DNA from: Paenibacillus vietnamensis
GTDB lineage: Bacteria; Bacillota; Bacilli; Paenibacillales; Paenibacillaceae
DNA: 64,000 nt
Assembly (NCBI RefSeq): GCF_020169515.1
Contig: NZ_JAHMHW010000002.1
Location: 62,001 to 126,000 of the forward strand
Direction of reading: 5' to 3'
Positions 25,558 through 34,522 of the stretch are shown here, piece by piece. The notes under the pieces are model-generated. The model saw only the letters and a list, made by a program, of their open reading frames with translations. It made no database searches and was not told the DNA's origin. The translations under genes and the position numbers were made by a program. Position 1 is the stretch's first letter, and every line of letters begins with the position of its first letter.

Positions 25558-25887
25558 TTAATGCGCTAAGGATGACGATTCCGCTTTAATTTTTTCCGCT
25601 TCTTTTTTTACGGACGGGTCGCTGTTCACTATCGTTTCAATTTGTGCCCAAGCGGCTTCTGATTTTCCTGCGGTATCGTCTGAAGGCTTTGGGGCGAATG
25701 CGGCTGCCTCCTCCTTCAAATCCTTGCTTATGATTTTGTTCATCGATTTGCGGGCAACCGACGAGCACATATCCGTAACCGCATTTGCCGCCCAGGATAC
25801 GGCACCGGGACGTTTACGCGAAAGATATACCGTTGCCGCCATGCCAAGCAGACCGCCCATCAAAAATCCACTTAATTTCATGACCAT
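25558..25887 (-). CDS. YtxH-like small membrane protein
   Basis: About 109 residues. MVMKLSGFLMGGLLGMAATVYLSRKRPG is a glycine-rich membrane helix followed by basic residues, as in YtxH-type general stress proteins. The remainder is a charged helical tail ending KKEAEKIKAESSSLAH. GAGGTG precedes two closely spaced ATGs at 25887 and 25881; either may be used. The frame is open upstream to 25944 without a ribosome site. Function unknown. Confidence 0.75.
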   Translation of the reverse strand: MVMKLSGFLMGGLLGMAATVYLSRKRPGAVSWAANAVTDMCSSVARKSMNKIISKDLKEEAAAFAPKPSDDTAGKSEAAWAQIETIVNSDPSVKKEAEKIKAESSSLAH

Positions 25888-26045
25888 GAACACCTCTTTC
25901 CTTATCGATTCAAGGCTTAGTATGCTTCGCCGGATGCCGCTCATTCTTTATAAAATAAGGAAATCCTTCTAACCATCCGCTTTAGAAAATATGATACAAT
26001 GAGTTCGCTTTGGAAAAATCCAATACGTTACGCGGAGGATAAAAG

Positions 26046-26921
26046 ATGGCCAAACGAGCACTCCCACTCCTTTCCCTGCTGTTGATCGCCCTAGCCGTTA
26101 CCGCTTGCGGAGGAACCGCCCAAAACGGCGGCCCGCCGGCCGCAACTTCAGCTGCCGAAACTCCGGCGCCAGCGGAAAGCCCGCAAGCCGCAGCGCAGCC
26201 TTCGGCAAAGCCTGCCGAATCACCTGAACCGACCTTAGCCCCGACGCCTTCCGAAGAGATCGCTACGGCGGAGCCTGCAAAGCCGGCCGTCCAGTATCGC
26301 ATGAATGCCGTTTTCCGGTTTGAGCCGGTAAGCGAGGACATACCGGACAAGGCTGTGCTGCTGACCTTCGACGACGGTCCGAAGGACGAAACCGTACTGA
26401 CGAGCATTCTTGATACTTTGGATCAACACGGGGCGAAAGCGATCTTTTTCGTTAACGGGTACAGGGTGAAGCAAAAGCCGCAGCTGCTTGAGCTTATACA
26501 TAAGCGCGGCCAGACGATCGGCAATCACTCCTGGGATCATATCAATTTGAAAAATGAAGACAAAGCAACGGTCGAAAAACAAATCGGCAGCCTGCAAACG
26601 GAGATCGAGTCGTTAACCGGTGAAACGCCGCGTTTCTTCCGGCCGCCCTTCGGCTCCGGAGGCGATACGGTCAAAGAAATTGCAAAAAACCACGGCATGC
26701 TCTACATGACGTGGTCTAACGGTTCGCTGGATTGGGATAAGTCCGCCAAGAATCGGCCGGATGCCGTCATTGGCAACGTAATGGAGCAGCTCCATTCCGG
26801 CGCTAATATACTCATGCATGAGCTGCCATGGACCGACGAAGCACTGGATGAGCTGCTTACGCGTCTGGAAGGTAAAGGCTACGGTTTTATCGACCCCTCC
26901 TCGATCGAAGTCACTCGCTAA
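26046..26921 (+). CDS. Polysaccharide deacetylase lipoprotein
   Basis: Predicted lipoprotein with a NodB deacetylase domain, likely to remove acetyl groups from peptidoglycan or another N-acetylglucosamine polymer outside the cell. The signal MAKRALPLLSLLLIALAVTACGG gives a lipobox with Cys21. A Pro/Ala/Glu-rich linker covers residues 25-75. NodB motifs follow: LLTFDDGPKDE (about 108), GNHSWDH with HSxxH (about 160), and RFFRPPFGSGG (about 197). GGAGGA is placed before the ATG. It is one of few plus-strand genes and its end overlaps the convergent gene at 26911 by 11 bp. Confidence 0.93.
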   Translation: MAKRALPLLSLLLIALAVTACGGTAQNGGPPAATSAAETPAPAESPQAAAQPSAKPAESPEPTLAPTPSEEIATAEPAKPAVQYRMNAVFRFEPVSEDIPDKAVLLTFDDGPKDETVLTSILDTLDQHGAKAIFFVNGYRVKQKPQLLELIHKRGQTIGNHSWDHINLKNEDKATVEKQIGSLQTEIESLTGETPRFFRPPFGSGGDTVKEIAKNHGMLYMTWSNGSLDWDKSAKNRPDAVIGNVMEQLHSGANILMHELPWTDEALDELLTRLEGKGYGFIDPSSIEVTR

Positions 26922-27144
26922 ACTTGAGGCCGTACCAGAACAAGCCGCCTACCAGACAAACGAATAAAAAAAACAGTAAGTTATAATACCATTTTGTAAC
27001 CGTTTGGTTGCTCGAAGGAAATTTTTTGCTTCTGGGCGGCAGAGGTCCAACATCAGTCGATTCACCCCCGATGCTGGACGGCTTTGCCGCTTTTTCCGGT
27101 TGCCTGCCCGTTCCCCGGCTCCCAAACTTTTCTTTCCTGCTCAT
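26911..27144 (-). CDS. Small single-helix membrane protein of unknown function
   Basis: A 77-residue protein with a basic, Pro/Ser-rich cytoplasmic-looking half and one C-terminal helix, YYNLLFFLFVCLVGGLFWYGL. It is coupled to the upstream CPBP protease gene by an ATGA overlap and converges with the deacetylase gene. Not recognised. Confidence 0.65.
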   Translation of the reverse strand: MSRKEKFGSRGTGRQPEKAAKPSSIGGESTDVGPLPPRSKKFPSSNQTVTKWYYNLLFFLFVCLVGGLFWYGLKFSE

Positions 27145-27734
27145 GACTCCCTCCTGAATCTGATGATTAATCCCATAATAAAATCAATCAAAAAATGCGC
27201 AATAACCGGTGCCAGGATCGTGCCGGACTGAATATAGATCCATCCCAGTCCATAGCTGATCGAGAATACGAGACCGGTCGGAATCCAGTGCTTCAAATAG
27301 CGGACATGAATGGCGGCGAACACAATGCTTGTCCAATAAGGACCGATCGCATGCTGGAGAGCCCCCCGGAACAGCAGCTCCTCGCAAACTGCGACGACTA
27401 AGGAAATGAGCGCGATATGCCATACCGGCCTGGTGCGGAAAATACGGTCGTTCACACCTCCGTCGTCGCCCGCCTCCTCCGGCACCCAACGGGCGATGAG
27501 CAAATCCACCGCAATAACGGCACCCGCCAAACCGATCCCCCACCAAATAAAACCCGGCTCCTGCGGCGGTGAAAACAAGCGGAATACGTTTTGACGCTGA
27601 AATAACAGCCAGATGAAACCGATAATTAGGGTGAGTGCTTGTGTCGCATACAAATTGATGAGAAGCATCCGGTCATCCAGTTCATCAACCGTCACCTTTC
27701 GTATGCGAATGTTGCGTATATCAAATTTTTTCAT
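27141..27734 (-). CDS. CPBP (CAAX-like) intramembrane protease, YpbD-like
   Basis: Abi/CPBP family membrane protein of 197 residues from ATG 27734 (MKKFDIRNIRIRK). Motifs: CEELLFRGALQHAIG (EExxxR, near residue 117), IVFAAIHVRYL (FxxxH, near 140) and APVIAHFLIDFI (HxxxD, near 178). About six helices. Bacillus subtilis has ypbD in the same gudB-serA interval. Its substrate is unknown; prsW nearby belongs to a related superfamily. Confidence 0.9.
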   Translation of the reverse strand: MKKFDIRNIRIRKVTVDELDDRMLLINLYATQALTLIIGFIWLLFQRQNVFRLFSPPQEPGFIWWGIGLAGAVIAVDLLIARWVPEEAGDDGGVNDRIFRTRPVWHIALISLVVAVCEELLFRGALQHAIGPYWTSIVFAAIHVRYLKHWIPTGLVFSISYGLGWIYIQSGTILAPVIAHFLIDFIMGLIIRFRRES

Positions 27735-27839
27735 AGCATCCCGCCTGACATGAACGTTCATATTTTCTTTTTCAGCCGATTCACCTATACTATTGAGAAC
27801 AAATCGACTACATATTTTTGAGCTTAGAAGGAGATCATA

Positions 27840-28760
27840 ATGGAAAAACGATTAACGGCAAACGCAATGTTATTCAGTGTTGGATTCGTATTTATGCTCA
27901 TCTGCGCGGTAGGCGCCTTCTTCTACGGCATCAAGCTCGGCACGGAAAAAACCGAAGCAAAATACGCTGCCGAAGAAGCGGAAGCCAGCGGCGCTGCCGC
28001 CGACGACGCGCCTTACGAGCAGCAGGACCTTGTATCATTTTACCATACTGTGTTTTTGCCTTACAGGGAATTTCAGATCGAATGGTTCTCCGCCTTGGAT
28101 AAATTGACACAGGGCAAAACGGAGGATGCCACCTCCATGTTTAAGGATTTATCCAGCCTGGCAGCAGCGAAAGCCAAGGAAGCGGGATCTGTAAACGTAA
28201 ATGCTTCTCCGCTGCTCATCGATGCGCAGGTCAGCTATATCAGAAGCTTGAAGCTGTTCAGCGAAGCGTCAACGAAAGCCGCGACAAGCGCCAAATCGCT
28301 CGGCGCCGCCGAGCTGCTCCGGGAGGTCGAGAAGGAGAAAACCTACCAGTCCGCGGCCCGGTTTTCCTTATCCGCGCAGCAGGCTTACTATTACTCGATG
28401 CTCAAGTGGGCCGCTTCCGTCAATCCGGATGTTCCGTCCGAATACAAAGCGCCTTCGATTTTGGAACTGACCCAGTGGCAGAAGCTGCCGGTTTCGGTCA
28501 AAAACAAGCTGATGGCCGACCAGCTCGTATCAAGAGGAAAGCTCTCGTCCTATTATCCGCACGATTTGACCAGCCGGGTCGACGATTTCGTAGGGTCCGG
28601 ACAGGCATCCAAAATGAAGCTGCATACGTTAACGGCCGTCGTGGATCTGCTTATAAATACGGAAGCGGTCCGTCCGGGCGATTTTGCGCAAAATAAAGCT
28701 AAGCTGTATAAAGATGCTTTGCTGCCACAGCTTCCTTTCTTCTATCCCGAAGCCGGCTGA
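27840..28760 (+). CDS. Membrane-anchored helical protein of unknown function
   Basis: A 306-residue protein not recognised. Residues 9-32 form a membrane helix (AMLFSVGFVFMLICAVGAFFYGIKLG) followed by an acidic Ala-rich linker (AAEEAEASGAAADDAP). The rest looks almost all helical, with repeated Ala-rich amphipathic stretches, and would face the outside. AGAAGGAG lies seven bases before the ATG. The gene diverges from the CPBP protease gene and converges with the rhodanese gene 14 bp away. Confidence 0.8.
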   Translation: MEKRLTANAMLFSVGFVFMLICAVGAFFYGIKLGTEKTEAKYAAEEAEASGAAADDAPYEQQDLVSFYHTVFLPYREFQIEWFSALDKLTQGKTEDATSMFKDLSSLAAAKAKEAGSVNVNASPLLIDAQVSYIRSLKLFSEASTKAATSAKSLGAAELLREVEKEKTYQSAARFSLSAQQAYYYSMLKWAASVNPDVPSEYKAPSILELTQWQKLPVSVKNKLMADQLVSRGKLSSYYPHDLTSRVDDFVGSGQASKMKLHTLTAVVDLLINTEAVRPGDFAQNKAKLYKDALLPQLPFFYPEAG

Positions 28761-28774
28761 GCGGAAGCCTGCGG

Positions 28775-29101
28775 TTAATCGTATTGGAAGCCTTTCGCCG
28801 AGGCTATTGCCGCCATTCCTCCGGAAACGTTGTATAGGCCGCTGTAGCCTTGCTCCTCCAAATATTCGCATACGGCCGCACTTCGCACGCCGTGCGCACA
28901 CACAATATAAAGCGGTTTATCGCCGTCCAGCTCGGCGAGCCGCTGGGGGATCGTATTCATCGGGATCAGGGTTGAATGCTCCAGATGATAAAAATCCCAT
29001 TCATAGGGCTCTCTCACATCTATAATTTGAGTCGCTTCAAGTTGTCCTTTCTCCATCAAGTCCAGAAGCACTTCAGGAGTCGTATTTTGCCAATTTACCA
29101 T
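28775..29101 (-). CDS. Rhodanese-like sulfurtransferase domain protein
   Basis: Single-domain rhodanese of 108 residues. IIDVREPYEWDFYHLEHSTLIPM is the family start, and the active-site loop CAHGVRSA carries the persulfide Cys at about residue 69. GGGAGG precedes the ATG. The gene faces away from serA. Possible roles are in sulfur transfer or thiol signalling; no partner is next to it. Confidence 0.9.
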   Translation of the reverse strand: MVNWQNTTPEVLLDLMEKGQLEATQIIDVREPYEWDFYHLEHSTLIPMNTIPQRLAELDGDKPLYIVCAHGVRSAAVCEYLEEQGYSGLYNVSGGMAAIASAKGFQYD

Positions 29102-29184
29102 TTATATTGTCCTCCCATGTCGCATGATGATGCCTATGCTGCTTAAATCATAAAGAAATTTTCACATTTCAGCAAGTTTCAGCA

Positions 29185-29212
29185 TTGCTTTTGCCCGTCC
29201 CCTTGCTATAAA
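29185..29212 (+). promoter_or_regulatory. Candidate sigma-A promoter of serA
   Basis: TTGCTT (29185-29190), a 16-bp gap and TATAAA (29207-29212). Transcription from here would make a leader of about 120 bases before serA. Confidence 0.5.
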
Positions 29213-29218
29213 ATAAAA

Positions 29219-29339
29219 AAGTCCATGAGATGAGATCAAACTCTCGACCCGATGTGCCAGGCGGTACCGGATAGAGGGTTTTTCTGTACATATTAAGCGG
29301 AGACCAAAACTTCGCCCGAATTTAGGAGGCATACTTCAC
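29219..29339 (+). other. Possible regulatory leader of serA
   Basis: About 120 bases between the proposed start and the serA ATG. An imperfect CTCT...AGAG hairpin with an inner GGTACC self-complement (about 29241-29277) is followed by GTTTTT, which resembles an attenuator. I cannot assign it to a known riboswitch class. Confidence 0.35.
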
Positions 29340-30932
29340 ATGTTTAAAGTGTTAGTTTCGGATCCAATCAGCGATCTAGGCATCCAGCAGCTTGTTGATG
29401 CGCCGGATATCGCAGTCGACAAGAAACCTGGACTCAGCGAGGACGAGCTCGTAGCCATTATCGGCGAATACGATGCTCTGCTCGTACGCAGCCAGACGCG
29501 TGTAACGCCAAAAATTATGGAAGCCGGTAAACAGCTGAAAGTAGTCGGCCGCGCCGGCGTAGGCGTTGACAACATCGACCTTGATGCCGCAACGCAACGC
29601 GGCATTATCGTCATCAACGCGCCGGACGGCAACACGATTACAACTTGCGAGCATACATTTGCCATGATTATGGCCGTTGCCCGTCACATTCCGCAAGCCT
29701 ATCTGAAGACCGTTAACGGAACCTGGGACCGCAAGTCTTTCCTCGGTGTAGAGCTTCGCGGCAAGACGCTCGGCGTTCTTGGCATGGGCCGGATCGGCAG
29801 CGAGGTAGCGAAGCGCGCGAAAGCATTCGGAATGAACATTATGGGTTACGACCCGTTCATGACGGAAGAACGCGCCGAGAAGATTGGCGTGAAGCTGGCA
29901 AGCGTGGATGAAATCGTCCGCAATGCCGACTTTATGACCGTCCACACGCCGCTTACGCCGGAAACACGGCACATGATCGGCAAAGCCCAATTCGAAGTGA
30001 TGAAGCCAGGTATGCGCATCGTGAACTGTGCGCGCGGCGGCATCATCGATGAAATTGCCCTGGTCGATGCTGTCGATCAAGGCATCGTAGCGGGCGCCGC
30101 TTTTGACGTGTTCGAAGTTGAGCCGCCGGCAGCGGATCACCCGTTCCTGACCCATCCGAAAATTATCGTGACCCCTCACCTTGGCGCCTCCACGATTGAA
30201 GCGCAGGAGAATGTGGCAATCGACGTTTCGGAGCAGGTTATCCACATTTTGCGTAACGAGCCGTTCATCAACGCGGTTAACATGCCGCCGATTCCGGCAA
30301 ACCTGCAAAACATTTTGCAGCCGTATTTCACACTCGGCGAGAAGCTGGGTAACTTCATCGCTCAAGCAACCGAAGGTGCCGTTACCGAAATCGTTGTCGG
30401 CTACTCCGGAGAGCTTGCTGAGGTGGACACGCAGCCGCTTACCCGCCACATCGTGCGCGGCGTGCTGGCCCATCACCTTGGCATCGAGCAGGTTAACGTC
30501 GTAAACTCGCTCCACCTTGCCAAAGTGCGCGACGTGAACATCGTTATTCAACAATCTCATTCGTCGAAGGACTTCACGAACCTGGTTACCGTATCGCTGC
30601 GTACGAAGAAGGAAGAGCGCGTTGCAGCAGGCACGCTGCTTACAGGCTACGGCCCTCGCATCGTTCAAATCGACAAGTACCCGGTTGACGTGACGCCGGA
30701 AGGCAATCTGATCCTGATCTCGCACAACGACAAGCCGGGCATTATCGGCCGCGTCGGTACGCTCCTCGGTAACAACGACGTGAACATCGCTACGATGCAG
30801 GTTGGCCGACAGCTTGAAGGCGGCTCCGCGATCATGGTTCTGCGGGTCGACAAAGCGACTCCGAAAGATGTACTCGAGCAGCTTACCCGTATGCCTGAGC
30901 TTAATACAGCAAAAGAAATTACATTATTTTAA
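29340..30932 (+). CDS. serA: D-3-phosphoglycerate dehydrogenase
   Basis: First enzyme of serine synthesis, oxidising 3-phosphoglycerate with NAD. The 530 residues form the long type: catalytic and NAD domains (RAGVGVDNIDLDAAT, NTITTCEHTFAMI, LGVLGMGRIGSEVAKRAKAFG near 145-165, NCARGGIIDE, TPHLGAST), an ASB-like middle domain, and a C-terminal ACT domain (LISHNDKPGIIGRVGTLLGNNDVNIATM from about 459) for serine feedback. TTAGGAGG is well spaced before the ATG. It points toward the res cluster and ends at its own terminator. Confidence 0.98.
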   Translation: MFKVLVSDPISDLGIQQLVDAPDIAVDKKPGLSEDELVAIIGEYDALLVRSQTRVTPKIMEAGKQLKVVGRAGVGVDNIDLDAATQRGIIVINAPDGNTITTCEHTFAMIMAVARHIPQAYLKTVNGTWDRKSFLGVELRGKTLGVLGMGRIGSEVAKRAKAFGMNIMGYDPFMTEERAEKIGVKLASVDEIVRNADFMTVHTPLTPETRHMIGKAQFEVMKPGMRIVNCARGGIIDEIALVDAVDQGIVAGAAFDVFEVEPPAADHPFLTHPKIIVTPHLGASTIEAQENVAIDVSEQVIHILRNEPFINAVNMPPIPANLQNILQPYFTLGEKLGNFIAQATEGAVTEIVVGYSGELAEVDTQPLTRHIVRGVLAHHLGIEQVNVVNSLHLAKVRDVNIVIQQSHSSKDFTNLVTVSLRTKKEERVAAGTLLTGYGPRIVQIDKYPVDVTPEGNLILISHNDKPGIIGRVGTLLGNNDVNIATMQVGRQLEGGSAIMVLRVDKATPKDVLEQLTRMPELNTAKEITLF

Positions 30933-30939
30933 AATAACG

Positions 30940-30982
30940 AAGAACCGGTCTTGGCGAAAGCCTCGACCGGTTCTTTTTTCAT
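30940..30982 (+). terminator. Intrinsic terminator after serA
   Basis: AAGAACCGGTC pairs with GACCGGTTCTT around a 13-base loop, followed by six T residues, 8 bp after the serA stop. Confidence 0.9.
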
Positions 30983-31020
30983 TTGTTTCACGAACAACAA
31001 TAATTATCTTCCGCTTTCTA

Positions 31021-31049
31021 CAAAAAAAGCGTCCCGCAAGGAACGCTTT
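31021..31049 (-). terminator. Intrinsic terminator after resE
   Basis: AAAGCGTTCC pairs with GGGACGCTTT, followed by seven T residues on the minus strand, just downstream of the resE stop. Confidence 0.85.
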
Positions 31050-31054
31050 GACAA

Positions 31055-32518
31055 CTACTGATGGGCTTCGACAGGCAGAAGCAGCGTAAACGTCGTTCCG
31101 CTTCCCTCCGTGCTTTCCACCACGATCTGCCCGTGATGAAGGTCGACCAAATTTTTGACAATGGCCAGACCAAGTCCCGTCCCGCCTGAGGAGCCGCGTT
31201 TCCGGGCCTTATCCGCCTTGTAGAAGCGTTCGAAGATATAAGGTACATCCTCGGAAGGGATGCCTTGCCCTTCGTCCTTAACGCTCAGCTGGACGAACTG
31301 GCCGCCGTTGATATCTGCAACGGTTCCAGCCAAGGTGATCGCTTTGCCGGCAGGTGTGTGCCTCAGAGCATTATCGAGCAAATTGGTAAGCACCTGCTCC
31401 AAACGGTCCTCGTCCGCTTCCTTGACGACGAGCGGTTGTTCCGGAAGCTCCATTTGCAGCCTGACGTCTCTTTCTTTGGCATAGACGAGAAATTTCCTGT
31501 GCACGCGCCGGACGATATAACTCAAATCCACTTCCTGAAAATTCATTTCTACATGGCCGGCTTCCATCCGCGCAATATCGAGAAAATCGTTCACAAGCCT
31601 TCCCATCCGGAGCGACTCGTCGTGAATGACCTGAACGAGCTCCTTGCGCTCCTCGGCCGATACGACGATATCGTCGAGAAGCGCTTCGCTGTAGCCTTGA
31701 AGCATGGACAGCGGGGTGCGGATTTCATGGGATATGTTCGCGACAAAATCTCTGCGCAGCTTTTCGAGCTTATGCTCCTCGGTTACGTTCCGGATGACGG
31801 CGACCGCTCCCCGGACTACTCCCTTCGACTGCAGCGGCGCCATCACGACCGACCATACGCTGCTAAGGACATGAATTTTGTCCGTCGCGTCCTTTCCATC
31901 GCTCATGACGCAATCATATAGCTCGCGCAGCGGTACCGGAACATCGGAATGCGCTTTTCCGCCTTCCAGCTGATCCTCCTGCCAGCCAAGCTCGATGCCC
32001 GACCATTGACTGATAAGCAGATGGCCGCTTGGATTCGTCAAAATGACTTTCCCCTCCGCATCGAAGGTCATAACGGAATCGCCCATGCTTCTGAGGATGC
32101 TCGCCAGGTGATTTTTCTCATGATTAATATCGTGAATCAGCTTATCCAGCTGCTCCGTCATATGGTTAAACGTATTCGCCAGCTCGCCGATTTCATCCGA
32201 CGAGCGGATGTGAACCCGCGTCGTATAATTTCCTTGCGAAACCGAGTCGGCGGCATTTTTCAGCTGCAGCAGCGGCTGCTGAATTTTTTTGGACAGAAAA
32301 AATGCGAAAAAGGTGGACAACAGAAATCCAATTACACCAGTAAGGACAAACAGCACCTTAACTTGGTGGGATTCCTCGTCTACGAAAATATCGACGTACT
32401 GCAGCAAAAATACCCCAACGATAATAAGCACGACGATAACGAGCAAAATGATCGTCGCCCAAAGCTTAACGACGACACTCCGCCACAGCTTGCCCGACAG
32501 ACGTTGAAACCAATCCAT
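31055..32518 (-). CDS. resE: Sensor histidine kinase ResE
   Basis: Membrane kinase of the ResDE system for oxygen limitation and respiration. 487 residues: helix 1 (about 20-42), a loop of only about 12 residues (DIFVDEESHQVK), helix 2 (about 55-75), HAMP, PAS-like region (about 135-245), HisKA with the phospho-acceptor in FVANISHEIRTPLSML (about 265), and ATPase motifs NLLDNALRHTP, DEGQGIP and GTGLGLAIV. Bacillus subtilis ResE is longer because of a larger external domain. It abuts resD, whose stop precedes the ATG directly. Confidence 0.93.
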   Translation of the reverse strand: MDWFQRLSGKLWRSVVVKLWATIILLVIVVLIIVGVFLLQYVDIFVDEESHQVKVLFVLTGVIGFLLSTFFAFFLSKKIQQPLLQLKNAADSVSQGNYTTRVHIRSSDEIGELANTFNHMTEQLDKLIHDINHEKNHLASILRSMGDSVMTFDAEGKVILTNPSGHLLISQWSGIELGWQEDQLEGGKAHSDVPVPLRELYDCVMSDGKDATDKIHVLSSVWSVVMAPLQSKGVVRGAVAVIRNVTEEHKLEKLRRDFVANISHEIRTPLSMLQGYSEALLDDIVVSAEERKELVQVIHDESLRMGRLVNDFLDIARMEAGHVEMNFQEVDLSYIVRRVHRKFLVYAKERDVRLQMELPEQPLVVKEADEDRLEQVLTNLLDNALRHTPAGKAITLAGTVADINGGQFVQLSVKDEGQGIPSEDVPYIFERFYKADKARKRGSSGGTGLGLAIVKNLVDLHHGQIVVESTEGSGTTFTLLLPVEAHQ

Positions 32519-33235
32519 CTACTTCGGCACCTCAAGCTTGTAGCCGACGCCCCAAACCGTAGTGATCATGGCTGCCGCGTCGGGTGAAACCTTATTCAGC
32601 TTCTCGCGCAGCCGCTTTACATGTGTATCCACCGTCCGCAAATCGCCGAAAAACTCATAATTCCAGACGTCCTTCAGCAATTCTTCACGGGAAAATACTT
32701 TATCCGGAGAAACCGCCAAATAATGAAGCAGCTCGTATTCCTTCGGCGTCAAGCTCACCTCCTGGCCTCCGGCCGTCACACGGTGCGCGTCATGCTCGAT
32801 CACAAGATGCGGAAAAACGATATTGTTGCTCGAATTGACTTCCTTCGTCAGAAAGGCGGTCGCGGAGGACCGGCGCAAAATTGCTTTGACGCGGTAAATG
32901 ACCTCGCGGGGACTGAACGGCTTCACGACGTAATCGTCCGCCCCTACTTCAAAGCCCTGCACTCGGTTCATTTCCTCGCCTTTAGCGGTAAGCATAATGA
33001 CGGGAGTCGCTTTGATTTGCCTCAGACGCGAGCATACCTCCACCCCGTCGATGCCCGGAAGCATTACGTCAAGCAAGATCAAAGCGTAATCCGTGCCGGA
33101 CGCAAGTTTTAAAGCCGTCTCGCCGTCCTCGGCCTCGTCAATCGTATAACCTTCTTTCTCCAAATACATTTTGAGAAGGCGGCGGATTCTTTCTTCATCG
33201 TCAACGACCAATATACGGCTTGCAAAATCAGACAT
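32519..33235 (-). CDS. resD: Response regulator ResD
   Basis: OmpR/PhoB-type activator of respiration genes. 238 residues: receiver domain with acidic pocket VVDDEERIR, phosphorylation Asp in LILLDVMLPG (about 57), MLTAKGEE and conserved Lys in YVVKPFSP; then a winged-helix domain, VSLTPKEYELLHYLA to DTHVKRLREKL. The ending VWGVGYKLEVPK is typical. It is paired with resE and follows resABC. Confidence 0.96.
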   Translation of the reverse strand: MSDFASRILVVDDEERIRRLLKMYLEKEGYTIDEAEDGETALKLASGTDYALILLDVMLPGIDGVEVCSRLRQIKATPVIMLTAKGEEMNRVQGFEVGADDYVVKPFSPREVIYRVKAILRRSSATAFLTKEVNSSNNIVFPHLVIEHDAHRVTAGGQEVSLTPKEYELLHYLAVSPDKVFSREELLKDVWNYEFFGDLRTVDTHVKRLREKLNKVSPDAAAMITTVWGVGYKLEVPK

Positions 33236-33262
33236 CTGTCATGACTCCCTTCAGCTCATTTC

Positions 33263-34522
33263 CTACACGCCGGAATAGGAATGCAGTCCGGCAATGACAA
33301 GATTGACTCCAACTAACGTAAATAAGACGATTACAAAGCCGATTACCGCCAGCCATGACGACTTTCGGCCCTGCCAGCCGCGGGACAAACGGAAATGCAG
33401 ATAGGCGCTGTAGTAAAGCCAGGTAATAAGCGCCCATACCTCTTTCGGATCCCAGCCCCAGAACCTGCCCCAGGCAATATTCGCCCAAATCATAGCGAAT
33501 ATGAGTGCGCCGAGCGTAAAGATCGGAAACCCGATAGCGATCGAGCGGTAGCTGATTTCATCCAAATCGTCCGGATCGATGCCTTCCATGACCGGATGAA
33601 TGACAGCCCCGAGAGGCTTGCGGAAAACGAGTCGCAGCAGACCGTACAGCAACGAACCTGCAATGATCGACCAGATGACCGTATTCAGCTTACGGCCGGA
33701 ATTCACACCGTTCATCCAATACGGCGCCTCCATAACGGCACTGTCCATGCCAAGGAAGCTCTCGAATTTCACGACCTCCGAATTATACGGCTTCACGATC
33801 GGAGGCAGCGTATAATTGACCGTTTCCTTGATCGTCGATTCGATGCCTTTGGTGTCGATCACCGATTTCTCCTGATCGAACTGGGCATCGTAGCCGGCGG
33901 CGCGGAACGCGAATACCGCCACAATAAAGCCGACGATAAGCAAAATCGAATATAAAGAAAATTCAACCCAAAACTGGGAACGCTTCGCTTCCTTCGTTTT
34001 GCCTTTAAAGTCAACGACCCTCAGCAAATACATCAGACCGGCTGCAAAGCCGACGGCAAAAAACGCTTCGCCCAGCGCGGCTGTCGTTACATGCACTTTC
34101 AGCCAAATAGAGTTTAGTGCCGGTATGAGCGGCTGCACCTCCTGCGGAAACACCGACGCATAAGCGACGATGATGACCGTCAGAGGCAAAGCGAACATCC
34201 CTAGCAGCGTTTTGCGGTATAACGCATAAACAATCGTAAAAGCAATCATGATCGCCATGCCGAGAAAGGACATAAACTCGTACATGTTGCTCGTAGGAAT
34301 TTGACCGCTTCCCGCCCAGCGCGTGAAGAAGAAGGTGAGATGCGCGGCCAAGCCGAGACTCGACGTGACGAATGCGATTTTTCCCCAGCGTTTCTCGTGA
34401 ACCAGCGGATCGCGGTTGCTCCATTTCTTACCCGCAGCCGCAATGACGTAAAACATAAAAGCAAAGCAATATAGAAAAAATGCGACGATAAACGCGTCGC
34501 TGCTGAAATCGATTAAACTCAC
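33263..34522 (-). CDS. resC: Cytochrome c biogenesis protein ResC (CcsA/CcsB type)
   Basis: System II haem export and attachment protein. The 419-residue polytopic protein has the tryptophan-rich haem-handling motif NIAWGRFWGWDPKEVWALITWL (about 345-366) and conserved His residues around it. About nine helices. GTG 34522 overlaps the resB stop (GTGA) and follows GGAGGG. Works in the membrane with ResB. Confidence 0.96.
   Translation of the reverse strand: MSLIDFSSDAFIVAFFLYCFAFMFYVIAAAGKKWSNRDPLVHEKRWGKIAFVTSSLGLAAHLTFFFTRWAGSGQIPTSNMYEFMSFLGMAIMIAFTIVYALYRKTLLGMFALPLTVIIVAYASVFPQEVQPLIPALNSIWLKVHVTTAALGEAFFAVGFAAGLMYLLRVVDFKGKTKEAKRSQFWVEFSLYSILLIVGFIVAVFAFRAAGYDAQFDQEKSVIDTKGIESTIKETVNYTLPPIVKPYNSEVVKFESFLGMDSAVMEAPYWMNGVNSGRKLNTVIWSIIAGSLLYGLLRLVFRKPLGAVIHPVMEGIDPDDLDEISYRSIAIGFPIFTLGALIFAMIWANIAWGRFWGWDPKEVWALITWLYYSAYLHFRLSRGWQGRKSSWLAVIGFVIVLFTLVGVNLVIAGLHSYSGV

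Noticed and set aside
29250-29275. GGCGGTACCG before serA, similar to the T-box core
   Set aside because: The essential UGGNACC has C in place of U, the leader is too short for stem I, and no specifier loop is seen.
29376-30725. 449-codon open frame antisense to serA
   Set aside because: It mirrors the codon structure of a strongly conserved gene; its product has no domain, signal or ribosome site.
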